The notes: generated by a model not told the origin, from the sequence alone. 10,814 nucleotides of DNA from an uncultured Collinsella sp. (GCA_902491915.1 CABUJL010000062.1:1-10814); one strand, 5' to 3'; shown: positions 1 through 7,214, numbered from the stretch's first letter. Made by a program: numbers and translations.

Positions 1-83
1 GTCTTGATGCCCATATCGCGGCACGCGCGGATAACACGGACCGCGACTTCGCCGCGGTTGGCGATGAGCACTTTGTCGAACAT
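1..83 (-). CDS. accC: Biotin carboxylase subunit of acetyl-CoA carboxylase (AccC), N-terminal 27 codons only
   Basis: AccC carboxylates the biotin carried on AccB using ATP and bicarbonate, the first half-reaction of acetyl-CoA carboxylase. The visible N-terminus reads MFDKVLIANRGEVAVRVIRA and continues CRDMGIK before the window ends. The LIANRGE(I/V)AVR block is the hallmark opening of biotin carboxylases, and the family is normally about 450 residues, so nearly all of the gene lies off the window. The ATG follows the fabZ stop by 10 nt, and an AAGGAAGG ribosome binding site overlaps that stop, so it is almost certainly co-transcribed with fabZ. Pyruvate carboxylase starts similarly, but the position beside accB and fabZ favours accC. 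accD and accA would be expected next, beyond the edge; this is inference from operon order in other bacteria. Confidence 0.9.
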   Translation of the reverse strand, partial: MFDKVLIANRGEVAVRVIRACRDMGIK

Positions 84-93
84 GAAGCCTTCC

Positions 94-516
94 TTAACTT
101 TCGTGCATGAGTGCAAAAGACATATCGGCGCGGCAGCAAACCTCACCGTTGACGCTCGCAGTACCCGTCGCAAAGCGGAACGGCCCGCGCGCACGCGTGA
201 TGGAGCACACCAGATCAACCGTATCGCCCGGGCGCACCGGACGCTTAAAGCGCACCTTGTCCAGACTCGTGTAGAACGGCGTCGCGCCGCGCGCCTCCTC
301 ATCGCCCATCAGCAGCACGCAACAGTTTTGGGCGAGCATCTCGCACTGAATCACGCCGGGGACCACCGGGTTTCCCGGAAAATGCCCCTGCAAAAAGTAC
401 TCGTCGCCCGTGATCGTGATCTTGCCGTGGGCCTCGTCGCCCACCAGCTCGGCCTCGTCGAGCAAAAGCATCGGTTCGCGATGCGGCAACAGTTCCTTAA
501 GCTCTTCTTTGTTCAT
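94..516 (-). CDS. fabZ: (3R)-hydroxyacyl-ACP dehydratase FabZ
   Basis: FabZ removes water from 3-hydroxyacyl-ACP to give trans-2-enoyl-ACP in the cytosolic type II fatty acid cycle. The 140-residue product is a single hot-dog-fold domain of the usual family length. It opens with LLPHREPMLLLD, matching the LPHRYPFLLVD family signature. The active-site stretch GHFPGNPVVPGVIQCEMLAQ supplies the catalytic His (residue 45 from this start) and Glu (residue 59). I chose the ATG at 516 because an AGGTGAT ribosome binding site lies 4 nt upstream of it. A GTG at 525, adding three residues (MIS), is the alternative and would directly abut the accB stop. The narrow active-site motif and pairing with accB and accC fit FabZ rather than the isomerising FabA; no fabA or fabM is visible here. 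Confidence 0.95.
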   Translation of the reverse strand: MNKEELKELLPHREPMLLLDEAELVGDEAHGKITITGDEYFLQGHFPGNPVVPGVIQCEMLAQNCCVLLMGDEEARGATPFYTSLDKVRFKRPVRPGDTVDLVCSITRARGPFRFATGTASVNGEVCCRADMSFALMHES

Positions 517-525
517 GGATATCAC

Positions 526-999
526 CTATCCGATCCTCATGAGGCAGCTGCCAAACTCCACGAGGTCGCCGTCGGCCACGCAGATCTCGAGCACCTCGCC
601 GTCTGCCTCTGCCGTTACCTCGTTGAGAACCTTCATGGCCTCGATGATGCAGAGCGTCTCGCCGGCCTTGACCTTAGAGCCCACGTGCACAAACGGCTCG
701 TCGCCCGGCGCCGGGGCAGCATAGAAAACGCCGACCATGGGAGCGGTCACCTCGGTGCCCTTGGGCTCCGGTGCGGCGGCAGGTGTCTGCGCGGCGGGCT
801 CCGGTGCGGCAGGCGCGACTGTGGGAGCTGCAACTGGAGCGGCCATAGCGCTCGGCATGGGCATGGGCACGGCAACCGGCTGTGCGGCGCTCGCGCGCTC
901 GAGTTCGACCGCGGTGCCATCGGGCTCCTCAACGCGCACGCGCGTGAGGCCGCGGTCCTCCATAACATCGGCTATCTCGGCAAGTCTTTTGGAATCCAT
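526..999 (-). CDS. accB: Biotin carboxyl carrier protein of acetyl-CoA carboxylase (AccB)
   Basis: AccB carries the biotin that shuttles CO2 from AccC to the carboxyltransferase, making malonyl-CoA. The 157-residue protein has three parts: an N-terminal segment (about 1-36), a flexible linker rich in Ala and Pro (about 38-80, including PVAVPMPMP), and a C-terminal biotinyl domain (about 83-157). The biotinylation site is EAMKVLNEV with Lys123, 34 residues from the C-terminus, as usual for the family. The ATG lies 3 nt after the fabF stop with an AGGAG ribosome binding site inside the end of fabF. The likely enzyme that biotinylates it, BirA, is encoded about 5.4 kb away at the far end of the operon. 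Biotin carriers of other carboxylases look similar, but the setting makes AccB nearly certain. Confidence 0.96.
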   Translation of the reverse strand: MDSKRLAEIADVMEDRGLTRVRVEEPDGTAVELERASAAQPVAVPMPMPSAMAAPVAAPTVAPAAPEPAAQTPAAAPEPKGTEVTAPMVGVFYAAPAPGDEPFVHVGSKVKAGETLCIIEAMKVLNEVTAEADGEVLEICVADGDLVEFGSCLMRIG

Positions 1000-1002
1000 G
1001 CT

Positions 1003-2250
1003 CTAGCTCCTCGTATATCTACGCAGCGCGATGGCGGCGTTGTGCCCGCCAAAGCCTAGGTTGGTCGAAAGCGCCCAGGTAAGGTCGGCGCGAACTGCGC
1101 GATTGGGCGTGTAGTCAAGATCGCAGGCGGGATCGGGCGTGCGGTAGTTAATGGTCGGCGGCACCACGCCCTGCTCGAGCGCCATGGCGCAGGCCATGAC
1201 CTCGATGGCGCCCGTGGCACCGATCATGTGGCCGGTCATCGACTTAGTCGACGAGACGTGCGCGGCGCGCGCCGCGTCCTCGCCGAGCGCACGCTTAATG
1301 CCCGCCGTCTCGGACGAATCGTTGAGCTTGGTCGATGTGCCGTGGGCATTGATGTAGAGACCCTCGGAAGGCTTAACGTCGCCCTCGGTCACCGCCAGCG
1401 ATATCGCGCGGGCAATGCCGGCAGCCTCGGGATCAGGACTCGTGATGTGATAGGCATCATCGGTGTTGCCGTAGCCCACGACCTCGGCATAAATGTGCGC
1501 ACCGCGCGCCTGCGCATGTTCCATGCTCTCGAGCACGAGCACGCAGGCGCCCTCGCCCATCACAAAGCCGTCGCGGTCTGCATCGAACGGACGGCAGGCC
1601 GTCGCGGGATCGGGGTTGGTGGTCAATGCACGGCAGGATGTAAAGCCCGCAACGGCATCGGGGATGATTGCGGCCTCGGCACCGCCGGCGAGAATCGCAT
1701 CGGCATAGCCATGCTTGATGGCGCGGAACGCCTCGCCCACGGCATGGGCCGAGGTCGCGCAGGCGGTCACCACGGGCAGGGTCGGGCCCTTTGCCTTGTG
1801 GCGGATTGCGATATTGCCCGAAGCCATATTGGGGATCATCATCGCGATCATATAGGGCGATGCGCGGCGGGGCCCACGGTCGGCAATCGTGTGGACGTTG
1901 TCGACGAGTGTCTGCATGCCGCCCACGCCCGAACCCACGTAGACGCCCAGGCGCTCGCGATCGATGGCGCCCTCGACATCAAAGCCCGCATCGTGCATGG
2001 CCTCGTCCGACGCTGCCAGGGCAAACTGAACGCAGGGGTCCAGGTGCTTGGCGTCACGCTTGCCAAAGTACTCGTTGCCGTCAAAACCCTTGACCTCGGC
2101 CGCCACCTTAACGGCAAACGCATCGGTATCGAAGTGCGTGATCGGGCCGATGCCGCACGTGCCGGCGCACATGGCCGCCCAGGTAGCAAGCGCCGTGTTA
2201 CCGAGCGGCGATACGGCACCGATACCGGTGATTGCAACTCTCTGTTCCAT
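1003..2250 (-). CDS. fabF: 3-oxoacyl-ACP synthase II, elongating condensing enzyme FabF
   Basis: FabF condenses malonyl-ACP with an acyl-ACP to lengthen the chain by two carbons. The 415-residue protein has the thiolase-fold length typical of FabF (about 410). The Cys-His-His triad is complete: Cys164 in VTACATSAHA, His303 in NAHGTST, and His341 in KSMTGHMIGATGA, nearly the same numbering as E. coli FabF (163, 303, 340). Three in-frame ATGs occur, at 2268, 2253 and 2250. I chose 2250 because GAGGAG at 2257-2262 then sits 6 nt upstream, while the 2268 start has no ribosome binding site. The gene follows fabG by 39 nt and precedes accB by 3 nt. No second fabF or fabB is in the window, so it may perform all elongation, but that is inference. 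Confidence 0.96.
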   Translation of the reverse strand: MEQRVAITGIGAVSPLGNTALATWAAMCAGTCGIGPITHFDTDAFAVKVAAEVKGFDGNEYFGKRDAKHLDPCVQFALAASDEAMHDAGFDVEGAIDRERLGVYVGSGVGGMQTLVDNVHTIADRGPRRASPYMIAMMIPNMASGNIAIRHKAKGPTLPVVTACATSAHAVGEAFRAIKHGYADAILAGGAEAAIIPDAVAGFTSCRALTTNPDPATACRPFDADRDGFVMGEGACVLVLESMEHAQARGAHIYAEVVGYGNTDDAYHITSPDPEAAGIARAISLAVTEGDVKPSEGLYINAHGTSTKLNDSSETAGIKRALGEDAARAAHVSSTKSMTGHMIGATGAIEVMACAMALEQGVVPPTINYRTPDPACDLDYTPNRAVRADLTWALSTNLGFGGHNAAIALRRYTRS

Positions 2251-2289
2251 CATGGTCTCCTCATTCAAGCCGTTGTTCGGCCCTGGTTT

Positions 2290-3063
2290 CTACATCGCCA
2301 TTCCGCCGTCGACGCGCACGATCTCGCCCGTAATGTAGGCAGCCGCATCACTCGCCAAAAAGCGCACCACGCCGGCCACTTCCTCGGGGCGCGCCATGCG
2401 CCTCAGGGGAATCTGCTCCTCGCACGCCGCGCGCACCTTATCCGATAGCTTTGCCGTCATATCGGTCTCGACAAACCCGGGGGCAACCGCGTTCACTCGT
2501 ACGCCGCGTGGCGCAAGCTCGCGCGCCACCGCCTTGGTCAGACCGATGACGCCCGCCTTGGAGGCAGCGTAGTTGGCCTGCCCGGCATTGCCCATCAGGC
2601 CCACAACCGAGCTCATGTTGATGACGCAACCGCCGTGCTGGCGCATAAAGGTCTTGGTGAGCGCGCGCGTCGTATTGAACGTGCCCTTGAGATTGACATC
2701 GAGCACGCGGTCGAAGGCATCGTCACCCATACGCATGAGCAGGCCATCGCGGGTGATGCCGGCGTTGTTGACGAGCGCCCAAATGGAGCCAAAGTCGTTG
2801 AGGACCGCTTCCACGCACGCGTTGACGGCAGCGGGATCGGCCACGTCGCATTGATATGCACGTGCCGCGGCGCCAACCGCCTCGCAGGCGTCGCACGTCT
2901 CGCGCGCTGCATCGACGCTACCGGCATAGACGACGGCGATATCAAAGCCGTCCTCCGCCAGACCGACAGCGCAGGCGCGGCCGATACCCCGCGAGCCGCC
3001 CGTGACCAGTGCCACGCGACGTGAGTCGTTGCGCTCGAGCGCGCCTTTGTTCAAGTTGCCCAT
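2290..3063 (-). CDS. fabG: 3-oxoacyl-ACP reductase FabG
   Basis: FabG reduces 3-oxoacyl-ACP to (3R)-hydroxyacyl-ACP, normally with NADPH. The 257-residue protein is a classical short-chain dehydrogenase. It has a Rossmann nucleotide-binding motif TGGSRGIG (21-28), the structural NNAG (99-102), Asn124 in DVNLKG, and the Ser152, Tyr165, Lys169 catalytic set in MSSVVG and YAASK. It ends in TGEIVRVDGGMAM, the usual FabG C-terminus. A roughly ten-residue N-terminal extension (MGNLNKGALE) precedes the Rossmann fold. The ATG has an AAGGA ribosome binding site about 6 nt upstream and lies 30 nt after the fabD stop. Short-chain dehydrogenases are diverse, but the placement between fabD and fabF and the C-terminal signature make FabG secure. 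Confidence 0.95.
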   Translation of the reverse strand: MGNLNKGALERNDSRRVALVTGGSRGIGRACAVGLAEDGFDIAVVYAGSVDAARETCDACEAVGAAARAYQCDVADPAAVNACVEAVLNDFGSIWALVNNAGITRDGLLMRMGDDAFDRVLDVNLKGTFNTTRALTKTFMRQHGGCVINMSSVVGLMGNAGQANYAASKAGVIGLTKAVARELAPRGVRVNAVAPGFVETDMTAKLSDKVRAACEEQIPLRRMARPEEVAGVVRFLASDAAAYITGEIVRVDGGMAM

Positions 3064-3093
3064 GTCATTCCTTTCGGGTTACAGCCCTGTGGA

Positions 3094-4020
3094 CTATGCG
3101 AGCTCGTCGGCAATAGCTGCGACCTGCTCGGCCGTTTCGCACGAACACACGCGAACGTCGCTCAGCGTACGTTTGACCAGGCCCGACAGCGTTTTGCCGG
3201 GGCCGACCTCAATAAACGTGTCGATGCCCTGATCCTGCAGAGTATGCAGCGTGTCGACCCAGCGAACGGCATGGCTCACCTGGTTGGCCAGCACCTCCGA
3301 TGCCGCCTGCGGATCGGCCGGATAGGGCGCCGCCGTCATATTTGCCATAACAGGAATGAGCAACGGGGACGGCGCGTGACCGGCTTGGATATACGTCGCC
3401 AGCCCTTCAGTCGCTTCGGCCATATAGGGGCTATGGAATGCACCCGACACCGCGACCTTCATGGCGCGACCGCCAGCCTCTTTTACCAGGACGTCGAGGG
3501 TCTGCAACGCATCGGGCGCTCCGGCCACAACCGTCTGCTGGGGACTGTTGTAGTTGACCGGCCAACAGTCCTCGCCTGCCTGTTTTGCCAGGCCCTCAAC
3601 TTGCGCCGCATCGAGCTTGATGACGGCGCGCATGCCGCCCGGATGGCGCTCGGCAGCCGCGGCCATCAGCGCCGCGCGCTCGCACACGAGCTCAAAGCCC
3701 GCTCGCGTATCGAATGCCCCCGCAAAGGTGAGCGCGGCGACCTCGCCCAGCGAGAATCCCGCACAGGCGGCAGGCACCACGCCGCGCTCGCGCAGGGCGG
3801 TAGCCGCTGCCAGGTCGTGAACGAACACGCACGGCTGCGTGTTCTCGGTCTGCGAGAGCTCCTCCTTGGAGGCGCTCCGGCACTGCTCGCTGGTCCCCGG
3901 GCGTACCTCATCGGCAATGGCGAACACCTCGGCGGCCGCCGGTGATGCCTCGATGAGATCGACGCCCATCGCGGGATGCTGGGCACCCTGACCGGCAAAC
4001 AGAAACGCTACGCCACCCAT
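3094..4020 (-). CDS. fabD: Malonyl-CoA:ACP transacylase FabD
   Basis: FabD transfers malonyl from CoA to the phosphopantetheine of AcpP, supplying extender units to FabH and FabF. The 308-residue protein shows FAGQGAQ near the N-terminus (8-14), the nucleophile Ser90 in GFSLGE, Arg115 for carboxylate binding, and His196 in GAFHSP. These match Ser92, Arg117 and His201 of E. coli FabD. The residue before Ser90 is Phe where E. coli has His (GHSLGE); other FabDs vary here too. I chose the ATG at 4020, with AAGGG 9 nt upstream; a GTG at 4026 would add two residues but has too little spacing. The start overlaps the end of fabK by 13 nt, suggesting translational coupling. Confidence 0.95.
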   Translation of the reverse strand: MGGVAFLFAGQGAQHPAMGVDLIEASPAAAEVFAIADEVRPGTSEQCRSASKEELSQTENTQPCVFVHDLAAATALRERGVVPAACAGFSLGEVAALTFAGAFDTRAGFELVCERAALMAAAAERHPGGMRAVIKLDAAQVEGLAKQAGEDCWPVNYNSPQQTVVAGAPDALQTLDVLVKEAGGRAMKVAVSGAFHSPYMAEATEGLATYIQAGHAPSPLLIPVMANMTAAPYPADPQAASEVLANQVSHAVRWVDTLHTLQDQGIDTFIEVGPGKTLSGLVKRTLSDVRVCSCETAEQVAAIADELA

Positions 4021-4952
4021 GCGCACGCACCCTTCAGGACGTGCTCGGCGCCATCGACCAGGTCGTCAACGATTTCGCGTGCGCTCTGGCGCTCGTTGAC
4101 CATGCCGGCAATCTGTCCACACAAAAACGAACCCTCTTCGTAGTTGCCGTCCTTGGCGGCCTTACGCAGCGCACCGGTTCCCATAGCACCGAGCTCCTCG
4201 GCACTCGCGCCGGAACCCTCGCTCTTGGCATAGGCGTTGGTGAAGGGGCTCTTGAGGGCGCGCACTGGATGTCCCGTCGAGCGACCGGTCGCACGCGTCG
4301 AAGTGTCGTTGGCCTTCAGGACCATCTCTTTGTACTGCTCCGAGACGGTGCACTCGTCTGCGACCAGAAAGCGCGTACCCACTTGCACGCCTTCGGCGCC
4401 CAGCATAAAGGCGGCCGCCACGCCGCGGCCGTCGGCAATACCGCCGGCGGCCACGACGGGAATGTCAACCGCATCGACGACCTGCGGCACCAGTGCCATC
4501 GTCGAGGTCTCTCCAATATGGCCGCCCGATTCGGTACCCTCGGCAATAACCGCCGTGGCTCCACGACGTGCCATGAGGCGCGCCAGCGCCACCGAGGCAA
4601 CGACCGGGATGACCTTGATGCCCGCCTCGTTCCACGCCTTCATGTACTTGGCGGGATTGCCGGCGCCCGTCACGACGACCGGCACTCGCTCGTCAATCAC
4701 GACCTGTGCAACCTCGTCGGCAAACGGGCTCATGAGCATGACGTTGACGCCAAAGGGCTTATCCGTCTTGGCGCGCAGCTCATGAATCTGGTCGCGAAGC
4801 CAGTTGGCGTCGGCGTTCATGGCCGCGATGATGCCTAAGCCACCCGCCTCGGACACTGCGGACGCCAGCGAGGCATCGGCAATCCAGGCCATACCGCCCT
4901 GGAACACGGGCTTTTCGATGCCGAGCAGATCGCAGAGAGGAGTCTTGAGCAT
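4008..4952 (-). CDS. fabK: FMN-dependent enoyl-ACP reductase FabK
   Basis: FabK performs the final reduction of each elongation cycle, enoyl-ACP to acyl-ACP, using FMN and NAD(P)H. It is unrelated to the short-chain-dehydrogenase reductase FabI. The 314-residue protein is a nitronate-monooxygenase-like TIM barrel. It opens KTPLCDLLGIEKPVFQGGMA, has EAGGLGIIA at 36-44, the characteristic ESGGHIGE with His145 (matching His144 known in pneumococcal FabK), and the phosphate-binding AAGGIADGRG (168-177). A generic nitronate monooxygenase is the main alternative, but location between acpP and fabD plus length and motifs favour FabK. The ATG is only 2 nt past the acpP stop, with GGAG about 8 nt upstream. 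No fabI is seen here, so this may be the only enoyl reductase. Confidence 0.93.
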   Translation of the reverse strand: MLKTPLCDLLGIEKPVFQGGMAWIADASLASAVSEAGGLGIIAAMNADANWLRDQIHELRAKTDKPFGVNVMLMSPFADEVAQVVIDERVPVVVTGAGNPAKYMKAWNEAGIKVIPVVASVALARLMARRGATAVIAEGTESGGHIGETSTMALVPQVVDAVDIPVVAAGGIADGRGVAAAFMLGAEGVQVGTRFLVADECTVSEQYKEMVLKANDTSTRATGRSTGHPVRALKSPFTNAYAKSEGSGASAEELGAMGTGALRKAAKDGNYEEGSFLCGQIAGMVNERQSAREIVDDLVDGAEHVLKGACAWVA

Positions 4953-4954
4953 CT

Positions 4955-5191
4955 CTACTTCTCCAATGCCGCCTCGACCGTATCGGCGAACTCGCCGACC
5001 GTCTTGGGGTTCTCCTCGGTATCGAGCTGGATGCCAAACTCGTCCTCGACGGCAACGAGGATCTCGACGGTGCCCAGGCTGTCGAGACCAATCTCCTCGA
5101 GCGTGGACTCGGGCTTCATCTCGACATCGTCAAGACCGGCGGTCTCGCGGATAACGTCGCAAACGCGCTCGAAGGTCTTCTGATCTGCCAT
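4955..5191 (-). CDS. acpP: Acyl carrier protein AcpP
   Basis: AcpP carries growing acyl chains on a 4'-phosphopantetheine arm among all the enzymes of the cycle. The 78-residue, strongly acidic protein is the standard length. The attachment serine is Ser38 in IGLDSLGTVE, the canonical DSL site. The recognition helix that follows (VEILVAVEDEF) is acidic, as expected for docking to basic patches on the enzymes. The ATG has a strong AAGGAG ribosome binding site 7 nt upstream, consistent with the high expression needed for a carrier. It lies 51 nt after fabH, the widest gap in this operon, and 2 nt before fabK. Confidence 0.97.
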   Translation of the reverse strand: MADQKTFERVCDVIRETAGLDDVEMKPESTLEEIGLDSLGTVEILVAVEDEFGIQLDTEENPKTVGEFADTVEAALEK

Positions 5192-5242
5192 GGTAGTTCT
5201 CCTTTGGTTGTGCCCTAGGGCGTTTTTATTTCCTATGTGCGA

Positions 5243-6202
5243 CTACTTCCAACGAAGCAGATAGCCACCTATATCCAGACCGGCGCCAAATCCAACCAAG
5301 GCGATGGTGTCGCCTGTGTGAAGTGCACCGGCGTTTGCCAGCCGGTCGAGGGCAAGCGGAATGCATGCGCTCGAAATGTTGCCGGTCTCGCGCAACGTGC
5401 GAACCACGCGCTCGTCCGGCACGCCCAGGCGCTTGACCGCCTGGCTCAGGATTCGTTCGTTAGCCTGATGGAATACAAAATGATCGATGTCTTCGACCGA
5501 AATGCCCGCATCGATCGCAAGCTTATGGACCGTGTCGCAGATGGCGTTGACGCCGAACTTGAACACGCGGCGGCCATTCATGGACAGCACGCTCGCGCTA
5601 TCTGCGGAAGCCTTAAACGGCGAGGTACCGACCAGACCGGGAACGCGCAACGTCTCGACGTCGGGCGCCGTCGAAAGCTCAACGGCAAGGGGGTTGTCTC
5701 CCCCAGCTTCAATCACTGCGGCGCCTGCCCCATCGCCAAAAAGCACGCAGGTGGCACGGTCGGTCCAGTCGAGCGCGCGCGTCATCTGCTCGGCAGCAAC
5801 AACAAGCACGCGCTCGGCACGGCTGCGGGCGATATAGCCCTCGGCGACATCGAGCGCAAATACGAAGCCGGCACAAGCCGCCGAGACATCGAAGGCAGGG
5901 CACGTCGCGCCTAGTCGCTCAGCAACGGCACACGCCTCAGCGGGAACAAGGTGGTCACCCGTCGTCGTCGAGCAGACGATCAGATCCAGCTGGCTCGCGT
6001 CGATTCCGGACACCTGGAGTGCCCGCTCGCTCGCCGCTACGGCAAGGTCGTCAAGTGACTCGGTGGTGCAGACGCGGCGGCTCTTGATACCTGTGCGGGT
6101 AAAAATCCACTCATCCGAGGTATCGAGGAACTCAGATAGCTCGTCATTGGAAACACTGCGCTCAGGAAGCGCCGAGCCTGTTCCAAGAATCGTGAAACCC
6201 AT
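5243..6202 (-). CDS. fabH: 3-oxoacyl-ACP synthase III, initiating condensing enzyme FabH
   Basis: FabH starts fatty acid chains by condensing a short acyl-CoA with malonyl-ACP. The 319-residue protein has the Cys-His-Asn triad Cys110 (VSAACAGF), His245 (VFHQANER) and Asn275 (RETGNISSA), nearly identical in position to E. coli FabH (112, 244, 274). The N-terminus GFTILGTGSALPERSVSNDE is typical. An in-frame ATG at 6259 would add 19 residues, but the ATG at 6202 has an AAGGAGG ribosome binding site 6 nt upstream (6209-6215) and matches family length, so I chose it. The extra residues of the longer frame overlap the proposed operator. It is the first gene of the operon, just downstream of the divergent regulatory region. 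Whether it prefers acetyl-CoA or branched primers cannot be read from the sequence. Confidence 0.95.
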   Translation of the reverse strand: MGFTILGTGSALPERSVSNDELSEFLDTSDEWIFTRTGIKSRRVCTTESLDDLAVAASERALQVSGIDASQLDLIVCSTTTGDHLVPAEACAVAERLGATCPAFDVSAACAGFVFALDVAEGYIARSRAERVLVVAAEQMTRALDWTDRATCVLFGDGAGAAVIEAGGDNPLAVELSTAPDVETLRVPGLVGTSPFKASADSASVLSMNGRRVFKFGVNAICDTVHKLAIDAGISVEDIDHFVFHQANERILSQAVKRLGVPDERVVRTLRETGNISSACIPLALDRLANAGALHTGDTIALVGFGAGLDIGGYLLRWK

Positions 6203-6218
6203 CACTAACCTCCTTTGA

Positions 6219-6237
6219 GTTGTTGACGTGTTTACAT
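6219..6237. promoter_or_regulatory. Operator-like 19-bp repeat, copy 1 (next to fabH start)
   Basis: The sequence GTTGTTGACGTGTTTACAT recurs 48 bp away with one mismatch. Its core (6221-6236) is a degenerate palindrome, 10 of 16 positions self-complementary. It lies just upstream of the fabH ribosome binding site, so a bound protein would block transcription near or just after the start. Binding by a fatty-acid regulator is inference; no regulator gene is present in the window. Confidence 0.55.
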
Positions 6238-6247
6238 CGACCAAGAG

Positions 6248-6276
6248 AGGATAGCGCATTTTAGTCGTTGTTGACG
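6248..6276 (-). promoter_or_regulatory. Tentative fabH operon promoter
   Basis: On the minus strand TATCCT (6248-6253) is a plausible -10 box, the same hexamer as in the rpsL promoter candidate. The -35 position 17 nt upstream (6271-6276) reads CGTCAA, a poor match, and falls inside operator-like copy 2. An alternative -10 is TAAAAT (6258-6263). The promoter is either weak, activator-dependent or misplaced; only the general region is well supported. Confidence 0.35.
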
Positions 6277-6285
6277 TGTTAACAT
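6267..6285. promoter_or_regulatory. Operator-like 19-bp repeat, copy 2
   Basis: GTTGTTGACGTGTTAACAT matches copy 1 at 18 of 19 bases. The core TGTTGACGTGTTAACA (6269-6284) is a palindrome at 12 of 16 positions, with perfect TGTT and AACA ends, the form expected of a dimeric repressor site. If the fabH promoter uses the -10 candidate at 6248-6253, this copy covers the expected -35 position. Confidence 0.55.
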
Positions 6286-6378
6286 TAAATTGTCCAAATG
6301 CGACAAAGGCTTCACATTGTGTCTATCTCTCGACACCATTGCGCGATTGCCTTATTAACTTAGGAGGTAGCAGCTGTT

Positions 6379-7155
6379 ATGGATTCTCGTTTAACGATAG
6401 TCGACGTAACCGGATCGACCAACGATGACCTGCTCGAAGCAGGAAAACAGGGAGAGCCGCACGGCACGGGACTTGCCGCCCGGACTCAGACGGCAGGACG
6501 CGGCCGGCGCGGCCACAAGTGGGATTCAACCGCCGGCAACCTATTGCTTTCGATTGTCCTGCGTCCATGCGTTAATCCTGCAAAGTACTCTGGTCTTGCC
6601 GCCATCAGCGGCTTAGCGGTGCTCGAGGCGCTCGAAAAGCAGGGTCTTGCAAACGAGATTGGCCTCAAATGGCCCAACGACCTGGTCGCGCGAGGACGCA
6701 AGCTCGGCGGCATTCTGGTCGAGGCCGCACGCGATAACGAAGGCAAACCTTTCGCCGTCTGCGGCATTGGCGTCAACGTAAACTACACGCCCCAAGAGGT
6801 GCCCGATGGCGGCCTGGCGGCAATTGGCCTCTCGGATCTCAACGAGAACGTTCCCGCCGTCGACATGCTCCTCGATGAGGTCTATCACGCAGTTATAGAC
6901 GCTGTAGATGCCTGGGCAGAGCGCCTCACCGCCAAGGAAGAAGACGCCGGTCCGCTCGCGCCCGTCCACGATGAATATATCGCTCACCTCAATTGGATCG
7001 GGGAGCACGTTATCGCCCGCTCCCCCGCTGGGGACGAGCTGGCGCGTGGCATCTTTCAAACGGTCGATGGCTTTGGTCGCGCGTGCATCGAAACGGAAGA
7101 CGGCTTTCGATCCTTCCATTTTGAGGAGGCATCGCTGCGTCCCTTGAGCGAATAG
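6379..7155 (+). CDS. birA: Biotin--[acetyl-CoA-carboxylase] ligase BirA, without DNA-binding domain
   Basis: BirA activates biotin with ATP to biotinyl-AMP and transfers it to the carrier lysine of AccB. The 258-residue protein begins directly with the catalytic domain. GSTN (12-15) and the biotinyl-adenylate loop GRGRRG (40-45) are followed by KWPND (97-101), GGILVE (110-115) and GIGVNVNY (129-136). A small SH3-like C-terminal domain ends in FEEASLRPL. There is no N-terminal helix-turn-helix, so this is the monofunctional class, and it should not act as the biotin repressor. TAGGAGG at 6361-6367 lies 11 nt upstream of the ATG, slightly long spacing. It stands alone, divergent from the fatty-acid operon that encodes its substrate and convergent with the ribosomal operon. 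No convincing promoter is visible, though it must lie within 6203-6378. Confidence 0.95.
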   Translation: MDSRLTIVDVTGSTNDDLLEAGKQGEPHGTGLAARTQTAGRGRRGHKWDSTAGNLLLSIVLRPCVNPAKYSGLAAISGLAVLEALEKQGLANEIGLKWPNDLVARGRKLGGILVEAARDNEGKPFAVCGIGVNVNYTPQEVPDGGLAAIGLSDLNENVPAVDMLLDEVYHAVIDAVDAWAERLTAKEEDAGPLAPVHDEYIAHLNWIGEHVIARSPAGDELARGIFQTVDGFGRACIETEDGFRSFHFEEASLRPLSE

Positions 7156-7214
7156 GGCGCCGCAACCACCTACTCGGCAGCATTACCCCGCAGTCCAAAC
7201 CATCATTCAAAACA

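Noticed and set aside
4..2448. Long plus-strand open frames opposite accB, fabZ, fabF and fabG
   Set aside because: Both are rich in Arg, His, Ala and Gly, overlap several verified genes in antisense, and lack ribosome binding sites or recognisable domains.
3751..3756. Phe before the nucleophile in FabD (GFSLGE) as a defective active site
   Set aside because: The catalytic Ser, His and Arg are all present, and FabDs of other bacteria also vary at this residue.
5212..5221. Perfect palindrome GCCCTAGGGC in the fabH-acpP gap, followed by a T run on the plus strand
   Set aside because: It has no loop to fold as a terminator, and the T run is on the strand with no gene ending there. It could be a protein site, but a lone 10-mer is too weak to claim.
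6271..6276. TTGACG within repeat copy 2 as a plus-strand -35 box for birA
   Set aside because: The hexamers at 16-18 nt downstream (for example CCAAAT) are poor -10 boxes, and the same TTGACG in copy 1 also lacks a -10.
6330..6358. TCGACA with a 17-nt gap to TATTAA as a birA promoter
   Set aside because: The start of transcription would fall at about 6365, inside the birA ribosome binding site, so the message would be poorly translated.
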